Below, in pieces: positions 22,015 to 34,208 of a stretch of 38,210 nt of DNA. The DNA is from Cudoniella acicularis. Lineage: Eukaryota > Ascomycota > Leotiomycetes > Helotiales > Helotiaceae. The notes under the pieces were generated by a model. That model searched no databases. It was not told the DNA's origin and saw only the letters and a program-made list of their open reading frames with translations. Position 1 is the stretch's first letter. Each line of letters opens with the position of its first letter. The position numbers and the translations under genes are program-made. The stretch is from contig JAAMPI010000427.1 of the NCBI GenBank assembly GCA_013054445.1, positions 1 through 38,210 on the forward strand, read 5' to 3'.

Positions 22015-25000
22015 TCAGCGATCGTTTGATACCCCTAATAACTTCTTCCCTAGCAATGATTTGTTCTTTTTCCTTCCTTCATACCCTTCCTCGCCTTCCA
22101 CGGCACTGCCAGTATTGGCTTGGTGGCTTTCACGGTTCTTCTTGAGACGGTCAAAGGTCTTGGCTATAAATCCTTCGCTCTTCGAGTCAGTCTCATCATG
22201 GCTGTCCTTAATGCTCTTTGACCGGGTGGAGTCTCCATCTGCATGATCCCGCTCGTTTTGACGTGCTTGGGTCATTGTCAAGGAAGTTGGTAGGGATGGA
22301 CGACTTGGAGCTGAGTTTGAGAGAGTACTGCTTGAACCACTTGGAGTGCGGACTAACCCATTACTTGATGTAAATGATCGTCGTGGACTCTTCGAACGCT
22401 CCGAACGTCTTGTGTCTGTTGGGCTCGTTGCAAAGCTGCTGCTATCGCTATTGTCGTGCGAATTGTCGGTGCTTATTGGAGCTAACACCATGCTACTTGT
22501 AGCAAGTTCTCTCAGTCGACTTTGCTGAGCCGTGCTCGGACGGTGCTTACTGAACTTGTTCCCGATGATGGCACCAGTGTGTGATATTAGTGCTTTAATA
22601 ACGTCTTTCTTGAGAGCTAACGCCAAATCGAGGTTAGACCAAGTCTTGTTGCGATATTCGATCATAGGAAGGCGGAAAACAAAATCATGTACGTCTTCAA
22701 TGTTACGCTCGCCCTTTCCTTTATAACTAAGGCACAACACCACACTTGGGATTTTCACGTATGCCAATGTCATGTAGTTCGACGCTCGAGACATCATTTT
22801 AGTCAGGTCATCGGAGGGCTGTTCCTTAGCCTTACGATGAATGCCGAACCTCTTGGGTTTAGACTCAGTAGTTGTTATGGAAGTGCCGTCTGTGAGTGAC
22901 ATATTCGTAGATGCACGACCGAGTGTTGGGCGGGATCCAATGCTCGACTGCAGACTTTCAACAGAAGTTTTCTTGCTTAGCACTTTGGGGGTTGGAGTTC
23001 GTGAATTCGATGATAGCTTATTGCTTTGGAACAGCCGGAAATGATGGCCATCATTCCCATTATTTGAATACAGACTTGCTGCCTTGGTCTTTTGGGTGAA
23101 GGCAGTGCTGGGACGAGCCTCTGAAGTCATTGTAGGGTGAAGACGAAGTTCGAGGGACCCGGCCCTCGTGCTTGAAGTAGAACCTTGTCTCCCTGTGTCC
23201 CTAGAGGTGTAGCCATTCGAATCGTTCAGCGTGGAATCATCTTCATCCTCCTCATCATCCTCAACCGGATGCATGTTCCTAACCATGAAAGGTGATTTGT
23301 TTTTTGCAGCTCCAGATTTGTCGTCGTTTGAGCTTGGAAACATGTACTCGAATAATCGCTTGCCAACTTCTCTTTCTAGTTGAATTTTCAAGGGAAACAA
23401 ATTGACCTCGAAATGATCCATAACCGGAATGCCAGCAATTGCCTCGAGCATATACCAGTAGACTCTAAGCATTTGCTGATTGCCCCCTTCACTAAAGGTT
23501 CTCGCTCGGCATCTGAGTACGGGGCAAACATTTCCGGGTAAATGGCATCAGGAAGTAGATTGAGCCCAACGATTTTCCCAATCTGCATCAAATTGATATG
23601 TGATCCATCGGAGTTGTCAGTACGGTCGTATTCTGCTTTTTGAAGCTGAAATTCCATCAAAGGTTCATTGTTGTCTCGAATCAAATGCCAAACGATTTGA
23701 TCAGATGAGATGTTCCACCTCAACAAGCCACTGGTCTGTGTGCCATCATACTTTCTTTGCGATGTTGTAATGGCTTTCATCATAAAGAACAGCTCATCCT
23801 CACATCTTGCCAGATCTTGATCCAGCATGAGTCTATCTTCCCAACCCTTTTTATCAAGGTACTTGGAGTGGATCTGAAACTGTGTCTTGATCTCATCAAG
23901 TTGTCTAATACGCTCTTGGAGACGAACGACCATTTCAGGAGCACCCCGTAAATCACTAAAATCTGAAGCAAGCATGATCTTCTCCAGTCGCTCAGTTCTC
24001 GTTTTCTCTAGAGGTTCACTGTACATCAGGAGATCTAACACGATGATGTACATGGCATAGTATTGTGAGGAGTTGCACAAAGCTCGGACTTGAGGGAATT
24101 CTACCCAAAGATGGTCCATGCGGCTTTCGACATTGTTTGGGCTGGCGTGATTACCCTGACTGTTGACTTCATCATTGTATTTGAGACGCAAGGTATTGTA
24201 CTTGTCGTACCTCAAGCTGGCGGACGTTTTCTGAACAACTCTCTTGAAGCCAAATGGATCTCCTTTGAAGTCGAACATAACCTCCATGGGTACCCATGGC
24301 GGCCAAGCAGAGCCAGCAGGCGTTCCGTAATAACTGCCAGAATACATCGAGAGCAGCTGCGAGGAGAACCATTTCTGGTGCGTGACGAAAAACTGAGTGC
24401 TGTCCATTTCCACTGAGAAGCGACGCTGCACAAGACCACTGACATCATCATATATGCGGTCTTTATCCATAACCTCGACAACTTTGAGCTCCATGCCCTT
24501 GGCAGTGACTAAAACGACTGATTTAGGGTTCTTTTCACTCTGGAGCTGTATTTGCGGGCCGATTAGCCTCAAATGATAGCTATTTTGTGGTGTGAAGTCG
24601 CGGGAAATATTAGAATCGATGTTATCGGTTGAGACTCTCTGGGGCTGCTCCGCTTTGTGATCGTTGGCGCTTACAAAGTTCTTGCCATCTGCTAGCAGCT
24701 CGTTGATACGATCCTCTACATCTTGATAGTGACTATCGTCCTCTAGAGGTGAAGCTGGGGCGTCATCTGCAGATGGAGTGTTTGTTTGCGTATAAGGGGT
24801 TGGCCTTGGCGCTTTTGCTTTGTTTTGCTCTTCAACGATGTCGAGAATGAACTTAACAGCTCGTCTAGAAAGATAGTATACAAAGCCGCGCCGCTGACTG
24901 ACTTGATGAATGTAGCGGAGAATGATGTTCCTTAGCAGGTTGTTCCACTTCAACTGCATATTATGAATCACGAAACGGTTATTGAAATCGCTAACAAAAT

Positions 25001-28000
25001 CCCCTGAAGGATTCGTATCCATGCCTTCAACCTCTGGGTCATAGTCTTTGGGCGAAGGTGTTTCTCCATCGCTGTCAACATCAGCATCACCATCTGGAAC
25101 CGCGGATTTGTTGTCTGTATGTATCCGCATACTCATGCGACTCTTCATCGACTCTAAGAAGAGCTTCTTGTCGCGCAGGGCGTTCCCATGCTTCCGCAAT
25201 TGATCAAACTCGGTTTTAAACTTTTCGTTGCCCTCTTCCCTAATGTGATTGAGTTCCGCCTCCCCTACGGCTTTGTTGTGGGACTCCATCTGGTCACCCA
25301 GCTGGGTCAATCGATTATCAATCAATTGGCACTGCACTCGTCGCGGGTCATCATCCTTGCTCATGATGCAATAATGTGTCGGCTCGTTGCCAAAAGGGCT
25401 TGTTCTGTCGGGATCACCAGAAATAGTGTCACCGTGGTCAGTCTGACGAAAGTAAGTGAAGCGTGGTGCATAGGCGAGAGGCATGATCTTCGTCTCAGGG
25501 TTAGCTTCAGATGGTAGAATCCAATCCAACTCAACAAAATCATCCATGTCAATCCAAGTTAAATCGTGATCTGGGATTTCAAAATGGGAAAGATCTGTAG
25601 GCCCAACGTCCTGCTGCGAGACAAGGAAGGGTGCCGAGGCCTTTTGAAGATCTTCGGGGGTAGTGCCCGCTATGCTAGCCGATATAGCTCGTATGTCGGC
25701 TGATAATAAGTCTAGCTGAGCCTGATGTATCTTCATAGCGCTTGTCTTGCCTTGGGTCTTACGACCGCGGTCTTGAGTGTGAAATTCTTCACGTCTCTGA
25801 TGAATATCGAGCATAAAGCTGTCAAGTCTCATTTTCAACCCCGTGGCTGAAACGATATCTGCGGAGTAGTCCTCGGCATCTTTGTGCTTATAGATGTGAC
25901 TGAGAAATAGAGGCGCGAGGAGGAGATTATATTTAATCGTGGCAAGATGTCTGCCAAACTTTTTGCTCGACTTTTCAATACCTGGCCATAACCTACCCTG
26001 CCGAATGGGTAGTGACATGGTGCCACCAAACATCGACCACCAAGCAAAAAAGTGTGTGAAGAAGCGAGGGGTAAGATGTACAGTATTGTAGCTGCTCGAT
26101 ACCTCATTATTAGACACGGACCATGCCCTGTTCACCGGTGCTCTGACAGCTATTGAGAGGTGTATGTGGTGACTGCGGAATCCGCGGAAGGCATCGTACT
26201 CAAGGCCAGGGGGTGCTTTTGCGAATTGGGGTTCCTTCATGATGACTTTATAATGAGGTTCGAATTCGAAGGATCGCTGGCCTTCTTGGCCAAGATTTCG
26301 CTCAAACACAAGCCCAGCAAGCCATTGGACGTTGCCTGATAATTTCATCACCACTTTTTTGAACGATGCGCCTCGTTTGAAACTATCGGAGCTCATCACA
26401 CTATCATCATCTCGCTCTTCCTTTTGTTTCTCTGTATTGCGTGCTTGATGGCTGTAGTCGGGAATTGCGAGAATATATTCACCACTGTCTACTGTCATGA
26501 ACTTCCGGGGATCCTCTTCGCGCCAGATGTTCCATTTCACATCGCTTCTCCAACACATTAGAAAGCCAGCGCCATTGCCGGTGACGGCATATGGATCTCG
26601 CGTTCCTTTAAGCATGAGGTGCACATCACCATCACCCTTCCAGGCAACGGTTACTCGAGAGTGGAAACTGAGACGAATCTTGTCCCAAAACCCAGTACGA
26701 TCAGAGGGATCGACTTGAGGCTTGGTAAAGGCTTCAATTACCATCATCATATCCTGTATTGCAGGTTGGTATGAAGCTCCCCATGTAATTCGAGTCGGGT
26801 ATGCAGTGTTGATGTCCACGTGGATATCTGAATAAGTCTTGACTGGAGATACGGTCCTCCGTACATCAATAGCAAAACCTCCTTCGTTCGAGCTGCCGGG
26901 CCGCCGATTTTTGGGGGGAATGATATCAACCTTGACGTGCCGCGTTGACTCGGATCCACGGAATTCTTCTGCAATTACAAAGTCGGTCTTGAGAGACCAC
27001 GCGGGGAGTCGCGGAGATTGACCGGGTTTGATTGCTGGAATATGCAAAAGGGGCAATGGATAGTCTCGTAGAGTCATACGTGCTTCCCCCATGCTTAACT
27101 GGACATGCATGGGGACAAGTAGTCCATACTTCATATCGTAAGGCATTCCTTTGCCAACACGATGCAAAAACTCCGGTAACTGGTTGATCGGAAAGGACGG
27201 TTTGTCAATGATGATGTGCAGATCACTGATCAAAGTTCCCATCAGAGCTGGTCGCTGCGGTACTTCGAGGATGTTTTCAGTTTCTTCCATATCATCGGGA
27301 AGCTCGTCAGGCCCCCAAAAGACGCCACGTAGCTCTTTCATACCATTCTTCGCCAGACTAAATACTTTGTCAATTCGTCTCTTCCAGCTTTGAGCATTGT
27401 GCCGTTGTAGTCGTTCACGAGCTTCATCAATAGAAACTTTTGCACTTCCACTTATGCCGCATGTTCCTTCAGGATCATATCGCATGTTACGCCCACGATG
27501 GTGTCTAGAGTTTGATTCATCTTGAAAGTCACCGTTCGCACTCTCACTGCGTTGTCGAGTGTTATCTAGGTAGTTGCTACGTCCCCGCGGATGAGCTGAT
27601 CTATTTCGAAACCTCGAAGAATCCTTCTTTGCTTCCTCGTTGATTTTCTTCGCTTTAACTTCGAATGCAGCATCACGTGCTATACGTTGTGATTGCTCAA
27701 TCAGCCCAGTGCGATAAATGGTGCCAAGCTTCCATTCAAAAGCACCATCTTCCAATTCGAAAAGCAGTGCCTTGCTGCGAACAGAAACTCTCGGGACGTG
27801 CTTCGGCCCTTCTGGGCGTTTCTCGAGAATGTACTCATTCGTACCTGTCGCAAAACGATGATGAAGTTGCTGGACAGATTTGAGTGTGTTTATGAAATTA
27901 TCGAAGACTTTGTGAAGTACAAGCTGGTGGGGAACCGCCAACCTTATGGCTTCTGTGCTCACATCGATAACCTTTTCATCATACATTTCACCAGTGCTTC

Positions 28001-30860
28001 TTTTCCGCCTATTCTCGCGGTGGTCGACCCGAAGAGTCTTGATACTCACAATCCTTGCCCAAACACGAGGCATCTTTGGGGCCTCAGCATATAGCCTTGC
28101 AAGTTTAGCATGTAGGAAAGGAGGCGACCAACGGTGACGGCCGGCCTCCATTCCATACACTTGCATCATCATTGCCGGGTCAGCAGGCAAATTTGCTTTG
28201 ATCTGAACCAAGCTCGACCTAAAATCAACTGTGACTAATTCTTTCACTGGGAAAGGATAACCAGATGATTCATTTGTACGATGATCTTCTGGTGACCTCA
28301 ACGGCGAAAGATAATCAGACCCTCCATAAGTCTTTAAAGCAGCACGAGCCTTCTCGGCCTCTTCTTCGTCGGCTCTCGTTCGAACAAACGCCCTCCTAAG
28401 GACTGTTGTTGCCACACCGCAGGCATAATGGCGATAGAGCGAATATTGCACAAGTAACGTTTTGACATGCGAATTGACATGGAAGATTGGACCTTGGTTG
28501 TCACATGAGGTGGACAGCGCGACCTCAAAACGGGGGATAGCAATAAATGGCTCCATCTCCCACTTTTCCGTAGATTCGACAACAAACGACTCCAGTCCAC
28601 GGACATGAATAGCTAATCTTCGGCCATCTGTGGGATGTTGCTGCTTCTTTCGCGGCGATTTGGGCATCTTCAGATAAAGTTCAGCATCTGGTGTCAGAGA
28701 CCGGCTTCCAGCTCTGCGGCGGGAAGAGCGCCTATCTATTGCGTCGACTTTCTGTGCACGATACTCGGCTGTCCATGATTCCAACTGTAAGGCAACGCCG
28801 CGGGTGTCGCTAGAAATCTCCTCGTCTACACCAGCAACTTCCGCACTAAACTCCGAGCCTTGTATCTGAAAATGAAGTAGCCAGGAGGGCAGAGCTCTTA
28901 TGAAATTTGGATCGTGTGAGGTCTTTGGACGAACTTTCTTCTCAGGCTCCACGTTGACTCGTAACTGACGCACAATTTGACGAACGCCGTCACTTATTTC
29001 AGGGCGAATCATATGAATAGAAAATGTTTGCAAGTTTCCTGTAGCAACAACATAAACCTCCGGATTGGCGCTGACATGGACCTTCAATTCCAAAGAGTCT
29101 GTTTGTAGCAAATCGTAATGCTCCCCAGACGATGTCTGATAGTATAGGTCATGAGATTGCAATCTCAGAGTAGAAGCCAAGCCGTAATGTAATTCTCCGA
29201 CAGCGGAGTGAGAAGATTCGATATCCAGAGAAATCGAGGAAATGGAAGATATAATAAGGTCAAAATCATCAGCTTCTGCGGATTTTTCGACTGGAGGAAG
29301 GGAGATGCGAATGACTGGCTCGTGCATGGAAAATTTGACATTGGCTTTCGGTAAGAGTCTTGAAATTATGGCATGTCTCTGCGGGACCAATCCTTTCCTT
29401 CGCTTCGGTTTTGGTTGCAATAGTGCCAAGACAAGCGGAAGATGCTTGGGATCTAAGTCAACTGAAGGGGAAGTAATAACGACATTGGCGAAAAGAATAT
29501 TGGCGTTCCGCTCGTCAGCACTATTATCCTTGGCAAATTCGACAGTTTTGGATGGCAGAGTCGTTCGGACCGTAGTAGTTGCCATTGGTATGTATACTAG
29601 CCTCTCAGATTTGCCTTGTCCATCATCAACGCCAATGGCAATAGAGAGCGCAGCAACTAGAGCTTGGTGGGCAACATCTTTCCTCGAGAAGTACATCCTA
29701 TGTGCTGGAGACTTTTGGTCCAGTCGATGTAAATCCACACCAACTTCTTTCATTGAAGCATTAAGATACACTGGTGACCCTCGGGGTTGGACTGAGCTTA
29801 TCTTCTTGGTGAATCCAACATAGCTAACAGCAAACTGTACTTCCTTAATACCTCGCAAGATGGAGCTGACAAATTCTTTGGAATCTGAGACAGTTTGGAC
29901 AAGGTGGTGCTCACGACTTCCAGGCTTGTCAAGCTCTTCGAGGAGATCATGGACGGAAACATCAGTAACATCAGCACGCTCCTTCGAGGTAAGATCGCGA
30001 CAGTCTTTATATTTGTTGATGCAGGTGGTAATATCGTCGTAAGGGACATGAACCCGGCCCAATTTTAATGCAACAGCAGCGTCTCGGAGGCCATCTAGTT
30101 CCTTGTACAATAGTCCGTGAATATTCAGTGTTGCATGGTCGAGTACTTCAAGCGAATCCCTTCCGTCTGGGGTGAAAAGCACACTCCGAAGCGTCAACAT
30201 CCACTCTGCAGGCCGCTGCTCTTTTCTAGCAGTTTTAACATGCGAGAACATCCTGCTTCGATCGACCATCTTCCGCCGAGTATCGACTGCCATTGTGAAA
30301 TTCCCAATTTGTATCTGACCAACCTCCACCATCGTGACCGAAGAATTTGTGGCTACTACATCAACCAAACGGATCCAGTTTATATTTCGATGTAGGCGCT
30401 TGATACGATCCTTAATACTCGTGAGCTGTTCCCAGCTCTTGCTCCTTTTCTCCCCAACACTCGATTTCGGAGATATTGGCTTTCTCCTGGGTTCGGAATC
30501 GCTATCGTGTCGGTTTTGATCATCCTTCGGGGTGCCTTTGCCCCCTGCCTCCGCATCACCGGTTTTGTCCCTTTCTGCAGCCTTCAAATCGACAGTTACT
30601 GCCAGCTCTGTCAGGACGATGCTGAGCCATGTTGGCTGTGCGAAGGTTGGTCGGTGAAGATTAAGTCCTAGGCCTCGAATCTCTATCTTTACTCCATCTT
30701 TTGGGGTGTACGCGAGCCTTCGCAGAGAAAAATATCCAATGCGCTGGATCGAAATTCCGGTAAGAATGCGAAAGACTGCGAACAATATAAAAGAAAGTAG
30801 GTACAGGAGAACGATGACTCCAAAAATAAACGTCGGGTTCAAAAGCGCCATCCCTCCCAT
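22015..30860 (-). CDS. FMP27: Bridge-like lipid transfer protein 2 homologue (Fmp27/Ypr117w/Hobbit); one apparent frameshift
   Basis: One intronless gene of about 2948 aa once a single-base break is allowed for. BLTP2/Fmp27 proteins form long hydrophobic-groove bridges, anchored in the ER, that carry lipid at membrane contacts. An N-terminal membrane helix lies at about residues 8-32 (FIFGVIVLLYLLSFILFAV). Family signatures are present: TGFWDKIRLSFHSRV (FMP27 GFWDK domain) near 1388, and SAWPPWVPMEVMFDF (WPPW motif) near 2185. Long RBG-like beta-rich segments lie between, and the C-terminus is low-complexity, Ser-rich and basic. At the C5 run 23483-23487 the frame breaks: EREPLVKG continues as NQQMLRVYWYMLEAIAG only if one G is added on the coding strand. 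As read, the upstream frame ends at 23388 and the downstream one runs to 22015. The start is ATG 30860; ATG 30851 is also possible. Confidence 0.93.
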
Positions 30861-30900
30861 CAATCACTCAACGCCATTCGGTCCGGTGTTTCGATGCTGG

Positions 30901-30948
30901 CGAGAAGGGAGGTGGAGGTAGAGAAGGAGGAGGAGAGAGGGAAACGGG
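30901..30948 (-). promoter_or_regulatory. CT-rich tract upstream of the BLTP2 gene
   Basis: The plus strand is almost pure purine here, so the coding strand carries a CT-rich block 40-90 bp before the start codon. Pyrimidine tracts at this position are common near transcription starts of filamentous fungal genes. Confidence 0.4.
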
Positions 30949-32036
30949 GCACTCGAAGGCCCCCAATTGCGATAGCTGTTTGTCGCAGCAATGATGCCAT
31001 TCGCGGGCTACTACTAAGGGATACGGGTTTCTGGAGAATTCGGTGGGTTGCTAGCTAGCTACTCCGATAATGCCGAACAAGGTGCGCATAGCAGATTATC
31101 AGTGTGCCTCATGATTCGTAGTTAGACATTAGGACAGAAGTCGAAGTCGAAGAAGGGCGCCGGTCTGGAGAATGACGCTGATGTTGGGGAAGTTCGACTG
31201 TGGGCGAGACCAGGATAACGAGGAAAATGCTTCTTTACGCCAAGCGGCGATTGGCATGCAGACAGATTATTACTGGCGCATGCACGTGAGGTGAAGATTG
31301 CAAGCTGTGAGTGAGCACGAAGGAAAGCGACGGGCAAAGGAGCCGCCACTTGGATCTTGACGTGATGCTATCCGACAGTGATACTTGCAATCTCCCTTGG
31401 TGTTCTTGCTCCTCCGAGTTTCTTTGTTGGGACATGGGAGGTGCAGCTCGTGCGGCCTTATCTCCGTGCCTTCCGCCTGCCGTGGTGCCGAAAAAAGCAT
31501 ATCTGAACCGGGAGCAAAGTCTCGCGAGTAAGCCTGTACGACGATACAAAGCTGCTGAAGCGTATATATTTTACGACGACTCCAAGCCTGTACGCAACTT
31601 TGATACGGAGAGGATCCGGAAAATACTTGCCCACGTATGTCAGCAGTCAGCGCACAGGCACCACAACTTTCGCCAGATACCGGTATCCAAGAAATCGCCG
31701 ATCTGAATTTCAATACTTCATTTATATCTTCACTATCTTTGCTATACAATGCCCCTTTAATAGCTTTTCCGTCGGCTATCATCGCGAAGCCACGATATTT
31801 AGGTGCTGAACGATATGTTCCAAAGGCCGAAGTGTCTCGGAGGATGAGCATTCAGCTGCATTCTGCAATTTACGGCTGCAGCTCCAAAGCACTGTATCGG
31901 ATGCATCATCTCCTCATATGCACGAGCTTCTAGTTCGCTGCTTCCTGAGATTCTGTGTCAGACACATGGATACTGGTTCTCACTTCCTCGACTCAGTATG
32001 AGAAAAGTCTCTATTTCCGGCATTTGTGAAATATGC
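30949..32036. other. Intergenic upstream of BLTP2, no confident gene
   Basis: About 1.1 kb. A 193-codon open frame at 31270-31851 (-) and a 131-codon frame at 31311-31706 (+) overlap each other. Neither shows a domain, signal peptide or plausible composition, so I treat both as chance. Confidence 0.4.
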
Positions 32037-32859
32037 CTACTGCTCGAGAATAGCCCTGCCTCTCTGAACCATTGTTCGATTCTCCCAAACGTCCTTATCT
32101 GACCCGCTCAAAACCACATCAATCATGCTCGCAGCACATTGGTCAACCCCTATCACTTTTCATCAGCTTTCTCACTGCGATTCTCTGGATAAGAAACCTA
32201 CTAATCAGAAAAGAATCTGGAATAGCCCAGCTGAGGAACGAAACGCTATCCTTCTTCAACACAGCACTAGGCCTCATGATAATTGTTTCCCAGGAGTCTT
32301 CACACCTATTTTCTCTCGCAAATTCTTCCATTTTCAGCTCACCCAAACCCTAAAATACATTAGCAACCCCAGCAAACTGCAAATATTGCGTTCAGCATAA
32401 CAGTACCCTTCCACGACGTCCAGCTTCATAAAACCACAACGGCTTCTCTTGATCCCGTTCCGCCAAGGCACCTCCGAGATGCACATAACGAAACTTCTTT
32501 GATCTCTTGGTCCTAGTGATCGCTTTGGCAAAGGCGATCGGATATTCCACTTCGACTTCAAATTTGCCATCGAATGTTCCCATTGCCCTGTCTTCTCGTC
32601 AATGATCGGTTCACCCTCTTCAAAGAGGATTTCAGGTTTACCATACGCAAGCATCAGCACCGGATAATTCCTCGATAACAGAATCGGGATATACTTTGAA
32701 ATTCTCCATGATTACTGTCTTGATCTTTGGATCAGAAGGGAGATTCGGAATTCCACGCCGGGAGAGGAGAATGAGTGAGGTTACCTAGCGGTTCTGGAGG
32801 CATTGAGAGAGAATCTCACCGCCAATAAAGCCGGTTGTTCCTGTGAGAACTAATTTCAT
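32037..32859 (-). pseudogene. NmrA-like NAD(P)-binding Rossmann protein, inactivated
   Basis: Exons 32642-32859, 32407-32587 and 32037-32349 would encode about 236 aa. The N-terminus MKLVLTGTTGFIGGEIL carries the Rossmann dinucleotide-binding Gly pattern (GTTGFIG). SLILLSRRGIPNLPSDPKI, LSGADACVWAMGTF and KFRYVHLGGALAE follow, then IIMRPSAVL in the C-terminal part. Intact relatives are small atypical SDR/NmrA-like proteins that bind NAD(P) as redox sensors or reductases. Two lesions are visible: an in-frame TAG at 32785-32787 (codon 25), and a frame change at the A4 run on the coding strand (plus-strand T4, 32157-32160). After that run the frame giving VDQCAASMIDVVLSG continues to a TAG at 32037-32039. 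The nonsense codon alone removes almost the whole protein. Splice sites are intact, so decay looks recent. Confidence 0.75.
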
Positions 32860-34208
32860 TATAGCAGACAAGTATGCTGACTCCTGAAATTTGGAAGATA
32901 AGTACCTTAAATAGAGATGAAAAAAGCTCCAAAGGCGCAGACATTACGAATCAGTGTTCGAGTATTAATGCCTTGGGTTGAAATGCGATTGCTGTTCGGC
33001 CGAAACCTCGGCGATTTCAATATAAAGCTATGGGATGAGGTTAGTGGCTGCTTAGCTGCGGCAAGTACCGGACTGAGTGGTCCTTGACAGGACCGCGGTG
33101 GCGGAACAATTATCTTGTCGAGATAGGGATGTAAGGGAAAGATGGTGTGTTACAATCATGGCTTTTTCAAGGCTGGCGAAGTCTTAGTCGTAAAGGCTTA
33201 TGGGAAATTTTTGGTGAGATTAATTTGGTACTACTTACCTCTTCCACTTTCCCCTCATTTTCTTTCCCTTTCTGCAGATATACTAGCGAAAATCAAGGGT
33301 TTCAAACCAAGGAGTTTGAGCCCAGTTTTCGGCAAGAACTTCAGGGATTTCCTCACTCTCAAAGTAAGGTTATGTTAATTTGTCCTCATAGCACTTGCAC
33401 TTCCTTATCTATTTAAAGGTCTTTCTCTCTAAACCTTACACTCTCAAATTCTGTAGATTGGGAGTCTAAAATAAGTATATTTAAAAGGCCTGTCTGAGCG
33501 TGCTATTCATATCCTTCAACCGTTTCTAGGCCTATGCCGCGATGGAAGTCACAACACCTCGAAGAATAAGCACTATGCTGCTGTGAGTTATTATTACGAA
33601 GGTGAAAGAAAAGTCCTCTGCCTATCCGTCTCTGCCCGCGCAACTTGCGTTTCTCAAAGTGAGGATTTATTTAAATACTTTTACGTGTTTCAGAGTGACG
33701 TCGCAAAATGGACCTGGAAACAGTCGAAGAGATACTAGTTGGTTGTTAATCATTGCATGAAGAGGTTTTATGCCTTTGAGAAAGGATTTAGGATTAACAT
33801 TTATATCAGGCGTTCTCGTTAGGAACTCTTTCTCTTTTTTTTTTTTGGAACAGGCAACAAGTTCTTGTGGATACAGCGGTCATTAATGCCTGAATATCTT
33901 TGAGGGTATGCTGTGCGCACTGGTTCAGGGGTATCATCGGGGCACCAGGATCGGCGATTTAGCGTGAGGGGTGCCTGGAGCTCACGCCCCACTGTAGGTA
34001 AATGGACTTCAGGATTCAACTTCAACGGTCTTCCCGTCTTGTCTACAAAAGATAATTTGGTTTGCAACCTAATATTCTATTCCAATGTCAATGAACCAGA
34101 GAAGTACAATTAAAATTTCCTTCACTCGTTCGCCACCACATTCAGCGGTCTACTCAGTGGATTTGAAACCCTGCACCTGCATAACTTTCGCATACATTCG
34201 GACTCGAC
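32860..34208. other. Intergenic stretch, no confident gene
   Basis: AT-rich in parts, with a T-run at 33835-33846. An 82-codon frame at 33819-34067 (-) ends in a Lys run and has no recognised domain. Plus-strand frames near 33142-33416 look non-coding. Confidence 0.45.

Noticed and set aside
31270..31851. 193-codon minus-strand frame
   Set aside because: Overlaps other long frames, has no domain or plausible composition, and sits in a region of even base content where chance frames are expected.
33819..34067. 82-codon minus-strand frame with a Lys-rich end
   Set aside because: The Lys run is the complement of a T tract; no recognised domain.
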